The notes below the pieces were generated by a model. That model did no database searches. It was given only the letters and a program-made list of their open reading frames with translations, and was not told the DNA's origin. Positions 1-10,529 of a stretch of DNA of 64,000 nt are shown here, piece by piece. Each line of letters starts with the position of its first letter. The first letter of the stretch is position 1. Made by a program: the position numbers and the translations under genes. The stretch comes from Rheum nobile (lineage: Eukaryota > Streptophyta > Magnoliopsida > Caryophyllales > Polygonaceae), in assembly GCA_027886185.1 (NCBI GenBank), contig WOAB01000527.1, positions 1 through 64,000 of the forward strand, in the 5' to 3' direction.

Positions 1-486
1 TATGGCCGACAATGACTATTAGCAAAAGCAGAAGACTCCAAAAGCTCTTTCCAGCAAATGTAATTCCCACTTGTTTTTAAACTGTACACATGAATAGTTG
101 TACGGCTACCAAACAGGGAATCCAAAATAGTCAATCCTAATTTTCTTTAAATAGCAAAGCCCTTCAGTCTGTTGAAGGCACGCAAAAAAAAACTCTCTCT
201 CTCTCTCTCCAATTTCTCATCACATCTTTAAGTTTTTTTAGCTTTGGTGTTCTTCAGTTCATTAGTAAGTCTTCTATGTACAGTTTCTTTCTGTAAGCAA
301 ATTATCTTTTGTTAATAGTCCAGTTCTTATTTTTCTCCTTGATTTCAATAGTATCGTTGTTTACTATTCATCAAAGGTCACTGTAGCAAAGTACATTCAT
401 GCAATAGTTCTAGTTCGTGTTATTGTTTGTTCTAATTTTTCATATTCTCAAAGTTTTGATCCCTTTGGCCAACTTGGTATCAGAGC
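1..486 (+). promoter_or_regulatory. Pararetrovirus intergenic region A: promoter, leader and primer-binding site
   Basis: A TATA-like CTTTAAATAGC lies at 145-155. It is followed by a short hairpin (CCTTCA/TGAAGG stem, about 160-178), an A-run and a CT microsatellite (192-210), as in a transcribed pyrimidine-rich leader. TGGTATCAGAGC at 475-486 is the tRNA-iMet primer-binding site used by caulimovirids and many LTR elements. The same region occurs inverted at 5531-6030. Promoter activity is inferred only. Confidence 0.7.
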
Positions 487-713
487 CTGTGTTTTTAGCC
501 TCCTTACTTTTTCATCATCATTATCATATCGTGTTTCTGTTTTACTATTTTAAAGTATTAATCTAGTCTCTGGGCACAGTGTTTGGTTTAGTCCCGTAAG
601 ATCCGTTTGGTCAGCCTTTATGATAGGTGGTCCCGGTGGATGGTCCCACTGTTATGAGCCTAGATTAAAACCTTTAAGCTATAGTAAAACCTTTAACCCT
701 TTTAGTGATAGTC

Positions 714-1330
714 ATGACTGAAATGGCAAGAAGACTATTTAGGCGTGGTTCAGGTAGCAATTCTGGACAAATCGTTCATAGCAATGAGAACATGTATACC
801 TTAGACCCAGACAATATCCAGAACTGGACTATCCCAGACAATCCTCAATCTGTTTTATAGATCGGAATTATGGATATGGTTCCATGCAAATTGCATTAAG
901 CATCAAGAAGAAACCATAGTCTTACCAAAGAGCAACAATCTCTTAGACTACTCAATCCTATAACCATTCAGAGTTACTTAAGAAAAGGTTATAGATTTTT
1001 GCATATAGGACTAATTCAAATAGCATTAAAACCTTTGCATAGAAAAGGAATTGATTCTCCTGTCTTCCTAGCCTTGAGAGATGACAGATTCATCGATTAC
1101 AAGGATTCCATCCTTGCCTTAGTCCAGTCCAATATTTGTAATGGTCCTTTGTTTTTCAATTGTTCTCCAAACTTCTCGGTTGATTAACAGACCCTAGATG
1201 TGTCAACTCTTATCCTAGATAGCAAAATGCTAACTATATTGTAAACAATTCACTAAGAATTTTGCCGTTATTTTTAGACTTCATTTTAAACTCATGAGCG
1301 CCTTAACAGACCCTAAGTGTAGCTTAGCCC
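714..1330 (+). pseudogene. Pararetrovirus copy A movement-protein region (30K type), decayed
   Basis: An ATG at 714 opens a frame (MTEMARRLF...) that stops near 858. Homologous coding resumes at about 990-1190 with HIGLIQIALKPL, LALRDDRF and FPNF-like FNCSPNFSVD, the conserved block of the 30K movement proteins of caulimovirids, which move virions through plasmodesmata. Stops after about residue 48 and near 1186, plus small indels, break the frame. The position directly downstream of the primer-binding site and upstream of the coat region supports the call. The same block is repeated at 12775-12977. The identification rests on the HIG..q...kPL and RD.RF pattern. Confidence 0.65.
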
Positions 1331-3700
1331 TCTAGCTCAGGGAGAACCGTTCTTCTTCAACTAGAAGCGGAAAGTCTTGCACCTTTACACCTAAATCATC
1401 AAATGGAAAGACATAACCATTCCTGAAACCTTAGAGGTCGACAACGACAATCCTCCTAGGAACATGGAACAACAAGAGATATTTCTCAGATCATCGAAGA
1501 AATCGATGGTAGAATTCTCATCAGATTCAACTCTTCTAGAGAAAATTCTGCCAATAGACCCCCTTTGATTCCTGGCAGAAACTCTATCCATGATCCCTTC
1601 TATCTATTAGAAGTGAATTTTCGGGATCTTTGAGAAGACCATCTCAGACATGATCGTGTCAATTATGAAGATCCTTTACCAAGAATCATCCCTCAAAAAC
1701 GATACAGAGTCAACCGGTGGTCACTCACCATCTCCATTGATAGACACAGTTTTCCTCTATCAATGTTTTATCCAAAACTGATTTTATCATTGACAAAGAT
1801 TACCTAGAAAAGACTTTGGTAGTCCCAAAAATGATAAAAAGAAAAGATGGTTCATGAGCATAGACAAAGAATGTAGAAACCATATTAGAGAAGAATGGTA
1901 TGAAGATATGAATAGACTTCAGACTAATATTCTCTTTTTCAAATGGTTCTCCATATACTTGTCCAGAAAAGGAATTAAAGACCCTTTTCACCTTTCTTAT
2001 CTAGAAGTTCAAAATAGAATCACTAGAACCTGGAAACTTCTTCCAACGGGCTCTAGTACCTCTGTTCATCCTCCTCTCAAAGGAATTATTCTCAGTAACG
2101 AGAATGAAGAGATTAAGGCTGAACCCTTCAAAAAAGGTAGAACTGATGCGGATAATAGCCCTGTAAATCTTAGAGATATTAAAAGGATTTACAATCAAAA
2201 CAACTACTATAATCAGATCCTACATACCATTGCCGAACAGATAGACCAAGTTCACTTGGGAATCGACAAAGGATGTAAATCTCCTAGGTTCCCTAGGGAT
2301 GTGTCTAAACCTCACTTTCAATCCGAAAGTATCCCTAGCAATCTTTTGAGAAACATAAATCTCAATCCTCCGAACCTGCTTGAAAGGATCTCCCAGAAAA
2401 TAGATGCTTTCCAAACCGCAACTTCTCAAAGAATTGATGCAATCCATGCATCAAGCTCATGAGTTAGACCCCATACTCCTATCAACCCGGCAAACTTAAA
2501 CTGCTTAAAGGCGTCTTGCAAAAGCAGTTGTAATGATAACTCTTGCATAGATCAGAATAACCCCAGTACTACTGAATCAAGTACTGAAGGTGAGTCTGAT
2601 AAACAAAACAGTCACATAGAATCAGAATTACCAGAGATCAACAGACTCAGAAGAAAAGGAAACAGATCTCAAACATTTTACCAAAATATTGGCAACTCTG
2701 ATACTAGGAACTATTATAATAGACCTACTCCTCCAGATCTTCAGTATGAAGAAAGAGCTAAGTTCAGAACCACTAATTACAGTGGTACATCCATCTACGA
2801 ATGGAACATTGATGGAAAGTCTGAAGGAGATATTTTAAATACTCTCTAAGAAATGGGAATGGCCAAGGTTGCCTATAGAACCCATGATCAAACAGACAAA
2901 ACTGCAGCATGCCTTATAATTCAAGGATTCACAGGGCAGTTAAAACATTGGTGGGATAACGCTACCAGTCTTCAGCAAAAAATGGAAATTTTATATGCAA
3001 CTATTTCCAGTGAAGATGACAATGGTAGAATCACCACAGAGCAAAACTCTTGTGCCCAACTTATATATGCTATTAGCATGTATTTCATCGGCAATCCTAA
3101 GGAGGAACTTGAAGCTAACAAGTTCACCCTAACAACCTTAGTTGCCCAACCTTAAGCGACTATAGGTGGTACAAAGATGTATTTTAACCTATGTCCTTAC
3201 AAGACCAGACTGTAATGAGCCTTTCTGGAAATAAAGATTCGTTGCTGGCTTACCTTCTCTATTTGCTAAACGCATCATAACCAAGCTCAAAGAAAACATT
3301 GGAACAGAAGATATTCCATGGAAAGAGATTACTTATGGTCAGCTTGGGGCGTTTATCAAAAAGAAGGATTAGCATTATACACTGAACTAAAAATTCAGGC
3401 AAAATACGGAGGGGAAAAGGGTAACTCCAGAAGAGAAATGGGAAACTTCTGCGAAGCCTTTGGCATGGAAAAGATCCAAGCTCCATCTAGAGCTAGAAAG
3501 GAAAGTCTTTCAAAAGAAAAAAGGACTTTTCTAAACGCTTTAGAAAACATAGATCTAACCCTGCTAAGCCTAAAAAATCTTATAAACCCAGATTCAGGCC
3601 CAGTCCTAGCAAAAAGATCATTTGTTATAAGTGTCGCAAACCAGGTCACAAAGCTGACGTCTGTCCTCTTAAACAAAGGATCAACGAGTTAGCTAAAGAC
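1331..3700 (+). pseudogene. Pararetrovirus copy A coat-protein region, decayed
   Basis: This is homologous to copy B 12690-10320. Open pieces at 1854-2462 and 2853-3155 carry a polar, proline/asparagine-rich spacer and then the coat core with GFTGQLKHWWDNA and a TEQNSCAQLIY segment. The CCHC zinc knuckle CYKCRKPGHKADVC of copy B is still recognisable near 3628-3665, with one Cys codon altered to CRKPGH context in another frame. A stop follows 2462 (TGA) where copy B reads through, another lies in the segment before 2853, and TAA after ...EPFWK near 3230 is shared with copy B. Homopolymer-length differences near 3500-3530 shift the frame relative to copy B. The product would be the virion coat/nucleic-acid-binding protein. 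Confidence 0.7.
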
Positions 3701-5486
3701 AACCCCAGTCTCAAAAGAGAATTAGAAAAAATTCTCCTCAATAACACTGATCATTCTTCTAGCAATGAAGGTCTCTATGAACTAGATTATAATACTTCCT
3801 CTAGTTCTGACAATGATCAACCTCAGCAATTTTGCAATGTCATCACTAAGGCCGACAGAGAAGAAGCCTTATTTGACCTCATAAACCAAATCCCTGACCC
3901 TCAGACCAAGCATGATTATTTCATGAAACTCAAAGACCTCATTTTCAAAGAGCAAAAACCTGCTCTAGAAAAACCTTTAGCATTTCGAAACTCTTTGAGA
4001 ACAAACCTTGCACCAGTCTCCTTGGCACACAGGTTACCACCAAAGAACTTCAAACTGAGGTTAACAGACTCAAAAGAGAAGTCAAAGATCTCCAGGAATA
4101 TGTAAGGATCAGAAATTCTATTAACCTTGAGATTGAAACCAGAATTACCCTACTTGAATCCAGAATTGAATCAAGTAGCAGTAATCATTCCTCTCATAGA
4201 TCCAGAAGCAGTTCTAGAAACTCTTCTCCCGACAACCACTCTGATGATCTGTTCGTTGCTTCCCTTGAAAAATGAATTTTCAAAAATGGTATTGCCCGAT
4301 CAGAATCAAAATAAACACCTTCATTCTTGACACTGTCGCTCTTCTCGACAGCGGAGCTGATCTCAACTGCATAAGAGAAGGCCTCGTACCTTCCAAGTAT
4401 TTCGAGAAAACCAATGAAAGACTCCTTAACGCAAGTGGCGTTAAAATGCAATTAAACTTCAAAATTCCTGAAGCTTCTATTTGCAGCAATGGTTACTGTC
4501 TCTCAAACTCGTTTGTTCTTGTTAGAGACCTTACCCAAGAAGTCATTCTAGGAACCCCCTTTCTAACTCAACTCTATCCCTTCACTGTCACTAGAAGTGG
4601 TATCCATGCTGATATCTTGGGGAAAAGGTTAGACTTCAAATTCCTAGATCCTATTAGAACCAAAGATCTTGATCTTCTTCAATCTGTCTCAATCAAGAAA
4701 CATCTTAATCTCATCGATCATAAGAAAACCTTCATCAGAGATTTAACTGAGGAAATTGCTTCCTTAAAAATCGAAGAGAAACTTCATTGTCCCCATTTAC
4801 AAACTAGAATCAATAATCTTGAAAAATCCTTCAAAAATCAAGTTTGCTCTGAAGTCCCTAATGCTTTCTGGGATCGCAAACAACACCATGTCTCCCTCCC
4901 CTATGAAAAGACTTTCAACGAGAGGGATATTCCTACCAAAGCCAGACCCATTCAAATGAATAAGGAATTACTTGAAGTCTGCAAAAAAGAGATAGACTCC
5001 TTATTAAACAAAAAGCTTATAAGGAAATCCCAATCTCCTTGGAGTTGTGCTGCCTTCTATGTTATGAATGCAGCAGAAAAAGAAAGAGGTGTTCCCAGGT
5101 TGGTCATCAACTACAAACCTCTTAACACTGTTCTTCAATGGATTAGGTATCCTATTCCCAATAAAAGAGATCTGCTTAACAGACTCTTTGAAGCAAAGAT
5201 TTTCTCCAAATTCGATATGAAAAGCGGTTACTGGCAGATTCAGATAACCGAAGCAGACAAATACAAAACTACGTTCACAGTCCCTTTTGGACATTATGAA
5301 TGGAATGTCATGCCATTTGGCCTTAAAAACGCCCCTTCAGAGTATCAAAGGATCATGAATGAAATTCTGAACCCTTACTCTGACTTTCTCATTGTCAATA
5401 TCGACGACATTCTCATATACTCCAAATCCTTAGATGATCATTTCAAGCATTTAAAGTCTAACCTATCTTTAGTGAAAATGACCTGA
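3701..5486 (+). pseudogene. Pararetrovirus copy A protease-reverse transcriptase, truncated
   Basis: The main open stretch is 4272-5486 (404 codons). Near its start, TVALLDSGADLNCI holds the D-S-G active site of a retropepsin-type aspartic protease. Reverse transcriptase motifs follow: LVINYKPLN, SKFDMKSGYWQI, MPFGLKNAPSEYQ and VNIDDILIYSKS, the catalytic box in which copy B has YIDD where this copy has NIDD. The frame ends abruptly at ...HLKSNLSLVKMT at 5486, where homology to copy B stops, so the thumb and RNase H are missing. Upstream, at 3701-4271, lies the acidic linker, out of frame. Copy B (8232-10529) is close to identical over the shared part. Confidence 0.85.
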
Positions 5487-5530
5487 CAAGGAGAGGCAAT
5501 AGCTATAGTTTCCTCTCCCCGCTGGGGTTT
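5487..5530. other. Junction filler between the inverted pararetrovirus copies
   Basis: About 44 bp lie between the broken RT of copy A and the primer-binding site of copy B. They contain an imperfect inverted repeat (GGAGAGG ... CCTCTCC). Part of them (TTTCCTCTCCCCGC and CGCTGGGGTTTGCT) matches, in rearranged order, the start of ORF2 of copy B (about 7450-7495). This looks like filler copied from the virus during end joining; the mechanism is inference. Confidence 0.55.
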
Positions 5531-5811
5531 GCTCTGATACCAAGTTGGCCAAAGGGATCAAAACTTTGAGAATATGAAAAATTAGAACAAACAATAACAC
5601 GAACTAGAACTATTGCATAAATAGTACTTTTGTTACAGTGACCTTTGATGAATAGTAAACAATGATATTATTGAAATCAATGAGAAAAATAAGAACTGGG
5701 ACTATTAACAAAAGATAATTTGCTTACAGAAAGAAACTGTACATAGAAGACTTACTAATGAACTGAAGAACACCAAAGCTAAAAAAACTTAAAGATGTGA
5801 TGGAGAAATTG

Positions 5812-5843
<32 letters not shown>

Positions 5844-6030
5844 TTGCGTGCCTTCAACAAACTGAAGGGCTTTGCTATTTAAAGAAAATTAGGATTGACT
5901 ATTTGGGATTCCCTGTTTGGTAGCCGTACAACTATTCATGTGTACAGTTTAAAAATAAGTGGGAATTACATTTGCTGGAAAGAGCTTTTGGAGTCTTCTG
6001 CTTTTGCTAATAGTCATTGTCGGCCATAAG
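5531..6030 (-). promoter_or_regulatory. Pararetrovirus intergenic region B: promoter, leader and primer-binding site
   Basis: Inverted copy of 1-486. On the minus strand it holds the TATA-like element (5875-5885), the hairpin, the CT/GA microsatellite (5812-5838) and the primer-binding site (5531-5542, GCTCTGATACCA on +). Homology to copy A ends exactly at this site. It lies directly downstream of ORF2 of copy B, as expected in a circular viral genome opened at the minus-strand discontinuity. Confidence 0.7.
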
Positions 6031-6228
6031 CTTTTGCAGAAAGGACTTTTGTACTCTTCTACTTTTGTTGAAAGTCTTTGTCGGCCATAAATATTTGCTG
6101 AAAGTGAATTGATCTCACTGATTGCTTGTACCGACAACTGATTTTGCTGAGACTTGTTTTGCTGAGTTGGGCCAAAGACTTCTTGCTGGACTTGAATAGA
6201 TCTTGGGCCAATATTTTGATATGGATTG

Positions 6229-7494
6229 TTATGCGTAAGGATCTTGAGCAAAATGATCATCAGGATCAAAATCCTCATAGTAGTCTTGATTGGTCGAACT
6301 GTTTTGGGCTTCCAGTTCGTCTTCTTGGACTTTGTCAGCCCATGATTTGTTTTTAACTGATTTGGGCTGAACATCTTTGATTATAATGGTCTTGACTTGG
6401 TCATTGCTTGATTGGGCTGCACTGGACTGGGCTGCCATTTCTTGATGTTTTTTCCATCTTTGAAATTCTTCCCATTCTTTCTGCTGGGCTGCAGCTAATG
6501 GTGGTGACTGAGAAGAAGATGCCACTGGAATACCTGTAGGATGAATTGTTTGGGCATTTTGAGGAGTCTGGGTGGTTCTTTTGAGCTGGATAAGGGTTTT
6601 GATTTTATCAAGGGAGACTAGGTCTAAGTCGAATTTCTCCCACCATCTGACTTTGTAAAGTCTACAGAGTGATAATGGGAGTGGTGTAGGAAGAATCTGT
6701 TTGAGATCGTAGATCCAACAAAAGATCCAAGCTACCCCAGTATTTTTGTGGAATTGGACTGGTTTAATGTATTCTGGCCAGAAACAGTGTTTGCAGAAGT
6801 AGTCAAGGGCCAACTTAACTGGATCAGGGTATATTTCAGGGACAGGACCAAAGAGGTTCCACCAAGAGTAAAACCAGATTGGTATTTGATTTGGGCAATC
6901 TTTGCAAAAAAAGAAAAACCAAGAGTGGTTAAAGGGTCTGATTAAAAATGCTTTTGACCACGCCAAACGATAGTCATAGTAGGAGTATCCCTTTGGGTAA
7001 AAGGGAATAGAGAATTGCTTGTTTGCAGTGGGATCACCCCATTGGTCTCTGGAGATTACTTTGAGGATCTTACACTTAGAAAAAAGTATAAGATTGAGAT
7101 CTTTCTCATCTTTGGTATGGGAGATTTCTGCAGAATGAGAATCTACCAAAATGAACTCGTAGATTTTTTGTGTTTTAGCTGGTTCAGTAGGGAACCATTG
7201 AAAGTCTTTTGAGAAGAGACTCTTGACTAAAGGCTCGAACTCTTTGGGTTCATGAGTCACTAGTTCTTTGGTTAAACATAGTTCTTCAATGGGGGATTGT
7301 TTAATGACATATTTATGAAAGACTTTGGACTTTGACTCTTTTTTCTGTGGGGTTTTTGGGCTTGAGGCCTTTGAGAGGGTAGGATATTGTGATAGACTTT
7401 GGAACTGGTTGTGAACCGGGACTAGTTCACCAGTACTTTTTGTTGGGAGGTAATCCGCTGGGGTTTGCTTCCGAGAGTTTCCTCTCCCCGCCAT
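6229..7494 (-). CDS. Pararetrovirus ORF2, 421 aa protein of unknown function
   Basis: This 421-codon frame has no internal stop. It starts MAGRGNSRKQ and ends in an acidic tail (DYYEDFDPDDHFAQ). The first 100 residues are basic and low in complexity. The middle (about 130-280) is rich in aromatic residues (WFFFFCKDCPNQIP, FYSWWNLFGPV, YFCKHCFWPEYIK) with several Cys and His, so a folded, possibly metal-binding domain is plausible. The rest is Gln/Ser/Ala-rich with a KEWEEFQRWKKHQE stretch that could be helical. I recognise no domain. It follows RNase H and precedes the intergenic region, matching the second ORF of two-ORF endogenous pararetroviruses such as florendoviruses. It is the only fully open viral frame here, although ORF1 of the same copy is broken. 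Confidence 0.7.
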   Translation of the reverse strand: MAGRGNSRKQTPADYLPTKSTGELVPVHNQFQSLSQYPTLSKASSPKTPQKKESKSKVFHKYVIKQSPIEELCLTKELVTHEPKEFEPLVKSLFSKDFQWFPTEPAKTQKIYEFILVDSHSAEISHTKDEKDLNLILFSKCKILKVISRDQWGDPTANKQFSIPFYPKGYSYYDYRLAWSKAFLIRPFNHSWFFFFCKDCPNQIPIWFYSWWNLFGPVPEIYPDPVKLALDYFCKHCFWPEYIKPVQFHKNTGVAWIFCWIYDLKQILPTPLPLSLCRLYKVRWWEKFDLDLVSLDKIKTLIQLKRTTQTPQNAQTIHPTGIPVASSSQSPPLAAAQQKEWEEFQRWKKHQEMAAQSSAAQSSNDQVKTIIIKDVQPKSVKNKSWADKVQEDELEAQNSSTNQDYYEDFDPDDHFAQDPYA

Positions 7495-7753
7495 TTCTGA
7501 AAAATCAAAGAATATTGTCAGAAACAGAGATTAGAGGTTAATACCTTGGAGGTCATCATTCTTTTGGCTGCAGATCTGTTACGTTAAAGCCAAATTTTTG
7601 CTATGTAAATGTCTAGGTTTTTTTAGTCTTCAGAATCGTAGTCTGTTGCTAAAATTCTTTTGAGATCCAGTAGGCTATTAAAAACACCGCAGGATGCTAA
7701 ACATTCTTTTTGAAGATCTTGAAAGATTTTGAGATGAGGGAAAGGAGACATTT
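7495..7753. other. Spacer between RNase H and ORF2 of pararetrovirus copy B
   Basis: The viral ORF1 frame fades out here and ORF2 begins at 7494 on the minus strand. No other gene is seen. Confidence 0.5.
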
Positions 7754-8231
7754 AAATGCTTGATTTTCCCTGCAAAAATTCTCTTGTAAGAAAATCAGGT
7801 AAGGAGTTATGTTCTCCTTTAATGAATTCTATTTCGAAATCAAATGCTGAAAGTATGGCTTGCCATCTGGTGAAAATCTATTTTGAGACAATGTTAAGAA
7901 CGTCTTTTTGCAAAATTTCTTTTGCCGATTTGCAATCGACTCTAAGGAGAAAAGTTTTGTTGTAAAGATCATCTTGAAATTTAGAAATACAGGCAACAAT
8001 GGCAAGGATTTCTTTCTTGACAGTGCTGTAATTCTTTTGAGGACCTGTCCAACATCCAGAGTAAAATCTGACTAATTGCTCTGGCTTATTGATATCTAAT
8101 CTTTGTTTTAAGATGCCACCAAATCCTTGGTCAGAGGCGTCTGTCTCAACAATCATAAAGGCTTTAGGTTGAGGAATGCCTATGCAGGGAAGTTGCTGAA
8201 CTTTGCTTTTGATAATTCTGACAGCTTTGGT
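7754..8231 (-). pseudogene. Pararetrovirus copy B RNase H domain
   Basis: Directly after the RT frame and separated from it only by a TAG near 8229, this stretch begins ...FMIVETDASDQGFGGIL, the first catalytic Asp motif of the reverse-transcriptase RNase H. It continues with STVKKEILAIV (Glu motif) and LRVDCKSAKEIL (second Asp). A further TAG near 7875 interrupts it, after which FTRWQAILSAFDFEIEFIKG and NSLPDFLTRE complete the domain. This is the C-terminus of the viral ORF1 polyprotein, which would degrade RNA in the replication hybrid. The two stops are single-codon changes in an otherwise collinear frame. Confidence 0.85.
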
Positions 8232-10529
8232 CTATTCTAGACCCCAAGGAGGAGGATTTTTCTTGAGTCTAAGGAACAGAGGAATGCAAAGTTTCCTAAG
8301 GTCAGGGAAGAAGTCCGAGATGTAATTAAGACATCCTAAAAACCTTTGAAGCTGGGTTTTGTCTTTAATTTCATCAGGGAATTTGTTAGCAAATTCAATG
8401 CTCCTATGAATGGGTTTGATGGTTTGCTGATGGATATCATGGCCAAGAAATCTGATCTTGGTGTGGAAGAGTTTCATCTTGGTCATAGATAAAACTAAAC
8501 CATTTTTCTTGATGACGTAAAGAAAGGTATTTAAATGCTTGAAATGATCATCTAAGGATTTGGAGTATATGAGAATGTCGTCGATATAGACAATGAGAAA
8601 GTTAGAGTAAGGGTTCAGAATTTCATTCATGATCATTTGATACTCTGAAGGGGCGTTTTTAAGGCCAAATGGCATGACATTCCATTCATAATGCCCAAAA
8701 GGGACTGTGAACGCAGTTTTGTATTTGTCTGCTTCGGTTATCTGAATCTGCCAGTAACCGCTTTTCATATCGAATTTGGAGAAAATCTTTGCTTCAAAGA
8801 GTCTGTTAAATAGATCTCTTTTATTGGGAATAGGATACCTAATCCATTGAAGAACAGTGTTAAGAGGTTTGTAGTTGATGACCAACCTGGGAACACCTCT
8901 TTCTTTTTTTGCTGCATTCATAACATAGAAGGCAGCACAACTCCAATGAGATTGGGATTTCCTTATAAGCTTTTTGTTTAATAAGGAGTCTATCTCTTTT
9001 TTGCAGACTTCAAGTAATTCCTTATTCATTTGAATGGGTCTGGCTTTGGTAGGAATATCCCTCTCGTTGAAAGTCTTTTCATAGGGGAGGGAGACATGGT
9101 GTTGTTTGCGATCCCAGAAAGCATTAGGGACTTCAGAGCAAACTTGATTTTTGAAGGATTTTTCAAGATTACTGATTCTAGTTTGTAAATGGGGACAATG
9201 AAGTTTCTCTTCGATTTTTAAGGAAGCAATTTCCTCAGTTAAATCTCTAATGAAGGTTTTCTTATGATCGATGAGATTAAGATGTTTCTTGATTGAGACA
9301 GATTGAAGAAGATCAAGATCTTTGGTTCTAATAGGATCTAGGAATTTGAAGTCTAACCTTTTCCCCAAGATATCAGCATGGATACCACTTCTAGTGACAG
9401 TGAAGGGATAGAGTTGAGTTAGAAAGGGGGTTCCTAGAATGACTTCTTGGGTAAGGTCTCTAACAAGAACAAACGAGTTTGAGAGACAGTAACCATTGCT
9501 GCAAATAGAAGCTTCAGGAATTTTGAATTTTAATTGCATTTTAACGCCACTTGCGTTAAGGAGTCTTTCATTGGTTTTCTCGAAATACTTGGAAGGTACG
9601 AGGCCTTCTCTTATGCAGTTGAGATCAGCTCCGCTGTCGAGAAGAGCGACAGTGTCAAGAATGAAGGTGTTTATTTTGATTCTGATCGGGCAGTACCATT
9701 TTTGAAAATTCATTTTTTCAAGGGAAGCAACGAACAGATCATCAGAGTGGTTGTCGGGAGAAGAGTTTCTAGAACTGCTTCTGGATCTATGAGAGGAATG
9801 ATTACTGCTACTTGATTCAATTCTGGATTCAAGTAGGGTAATTCTGGTTTCAATCTCAAGGTTAATAGGATTTCTGATCCTTACATATTCCTGGAGATCT
9901 TTGACTTCTCTTTTGAGTCTGTTAACCTCAGTTTGAAGTTCTTTGGTGGTAACCTGTGTGCCAAGGAGACTGGTGCAAGGTTTGTTCTCAAAGAGTTTCG
10001 AAATGCTAAAAGGTTTTTCTAGAGCAGGTTTTTGCTCTTTGAAAATGAGGTCTTTGAGTTTCATGAAATAATCATGCTTGGTCTGAGGGTCAGGAATTTG
10101 GTTTATGAGGTCAAATAAGGCTTCTTCTCTGTCGGCCTTAGTGATGACATTGCAAAATTGCTGAGGTTGATCATTGTCAGAACTAGAGGAAGTATTATAA
10201 TCTAGTTCATAGAGACCTTCATTGCTAGAAGAATGATCAGTGTTATTGAGGAGAATTTTTTCTAATTCTCTTTTGAGACTGGGGTTGTCTTTAGCTAACT
10301 CGTTGATCCTTTGTTTAAGAGGACAGACGTCAGCTTTGTGACCTGGTTTGCGACACTTGTAACAAATGATCTTTTTGCTAGGGCTGGGCCTGAATCTGGG
10401 TTTATAAGATTTTTCAGGCTTAGCAGGGTTAGATCTATGTTTTCTAAAGCGTTTAGAAAAGTCCTTTTTTTCTTTTGAAAGACTTTTCCTTTCTAGCTCT
10501 AGATGGAGCTTGGATCTTTTCCATGCCAA
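8232..10529 (-). pseudogene. Pararetrovirus copy B zinc knuckle-protease-reverse transcriptase (765 codons open)
   Basis: The longest viral frame. The basic N-terminus leads into a CCHC zinc knuckle at residues 56-69 (CYKCRKPGHKADVC), the nucleic-acid-binding end of the coat region. A Ser/Asp/Asn-rich linker follows, then an aspartic protease with LLDSGADLN. The RT carries LVINYKPLN, FSKFDMKSGYWQI, MPFGLKNAPSEYQ and the active site IVYIDDILIYSKS, then the thumb (FLGHDI, LQRFLGCLNYISDFFP). It ends at ...PPPWGLE with a TAG, and RNase H continues in frame after it. The ATG at 10529 is only the first Met after a frameshift near 10500; in the virus this would be internal to the ORF1 polyprotein. 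Enzymatic motifs are intact, but the polyprotein is not. Confidence 0.9.

Noticed and set aside
999..1187. Separate small gene of 62 codons
   Set aside because: It is the conserved piece of the broken viral movement protein, repeated at 12775-12977.
1..6030. LTRs of a Ty3 retrotransposon
   Set aside because: The two non-coding copies are inverted, there is no integrase, and a movement protein is present, so a pararetrovirus intergenic region is the better reading.
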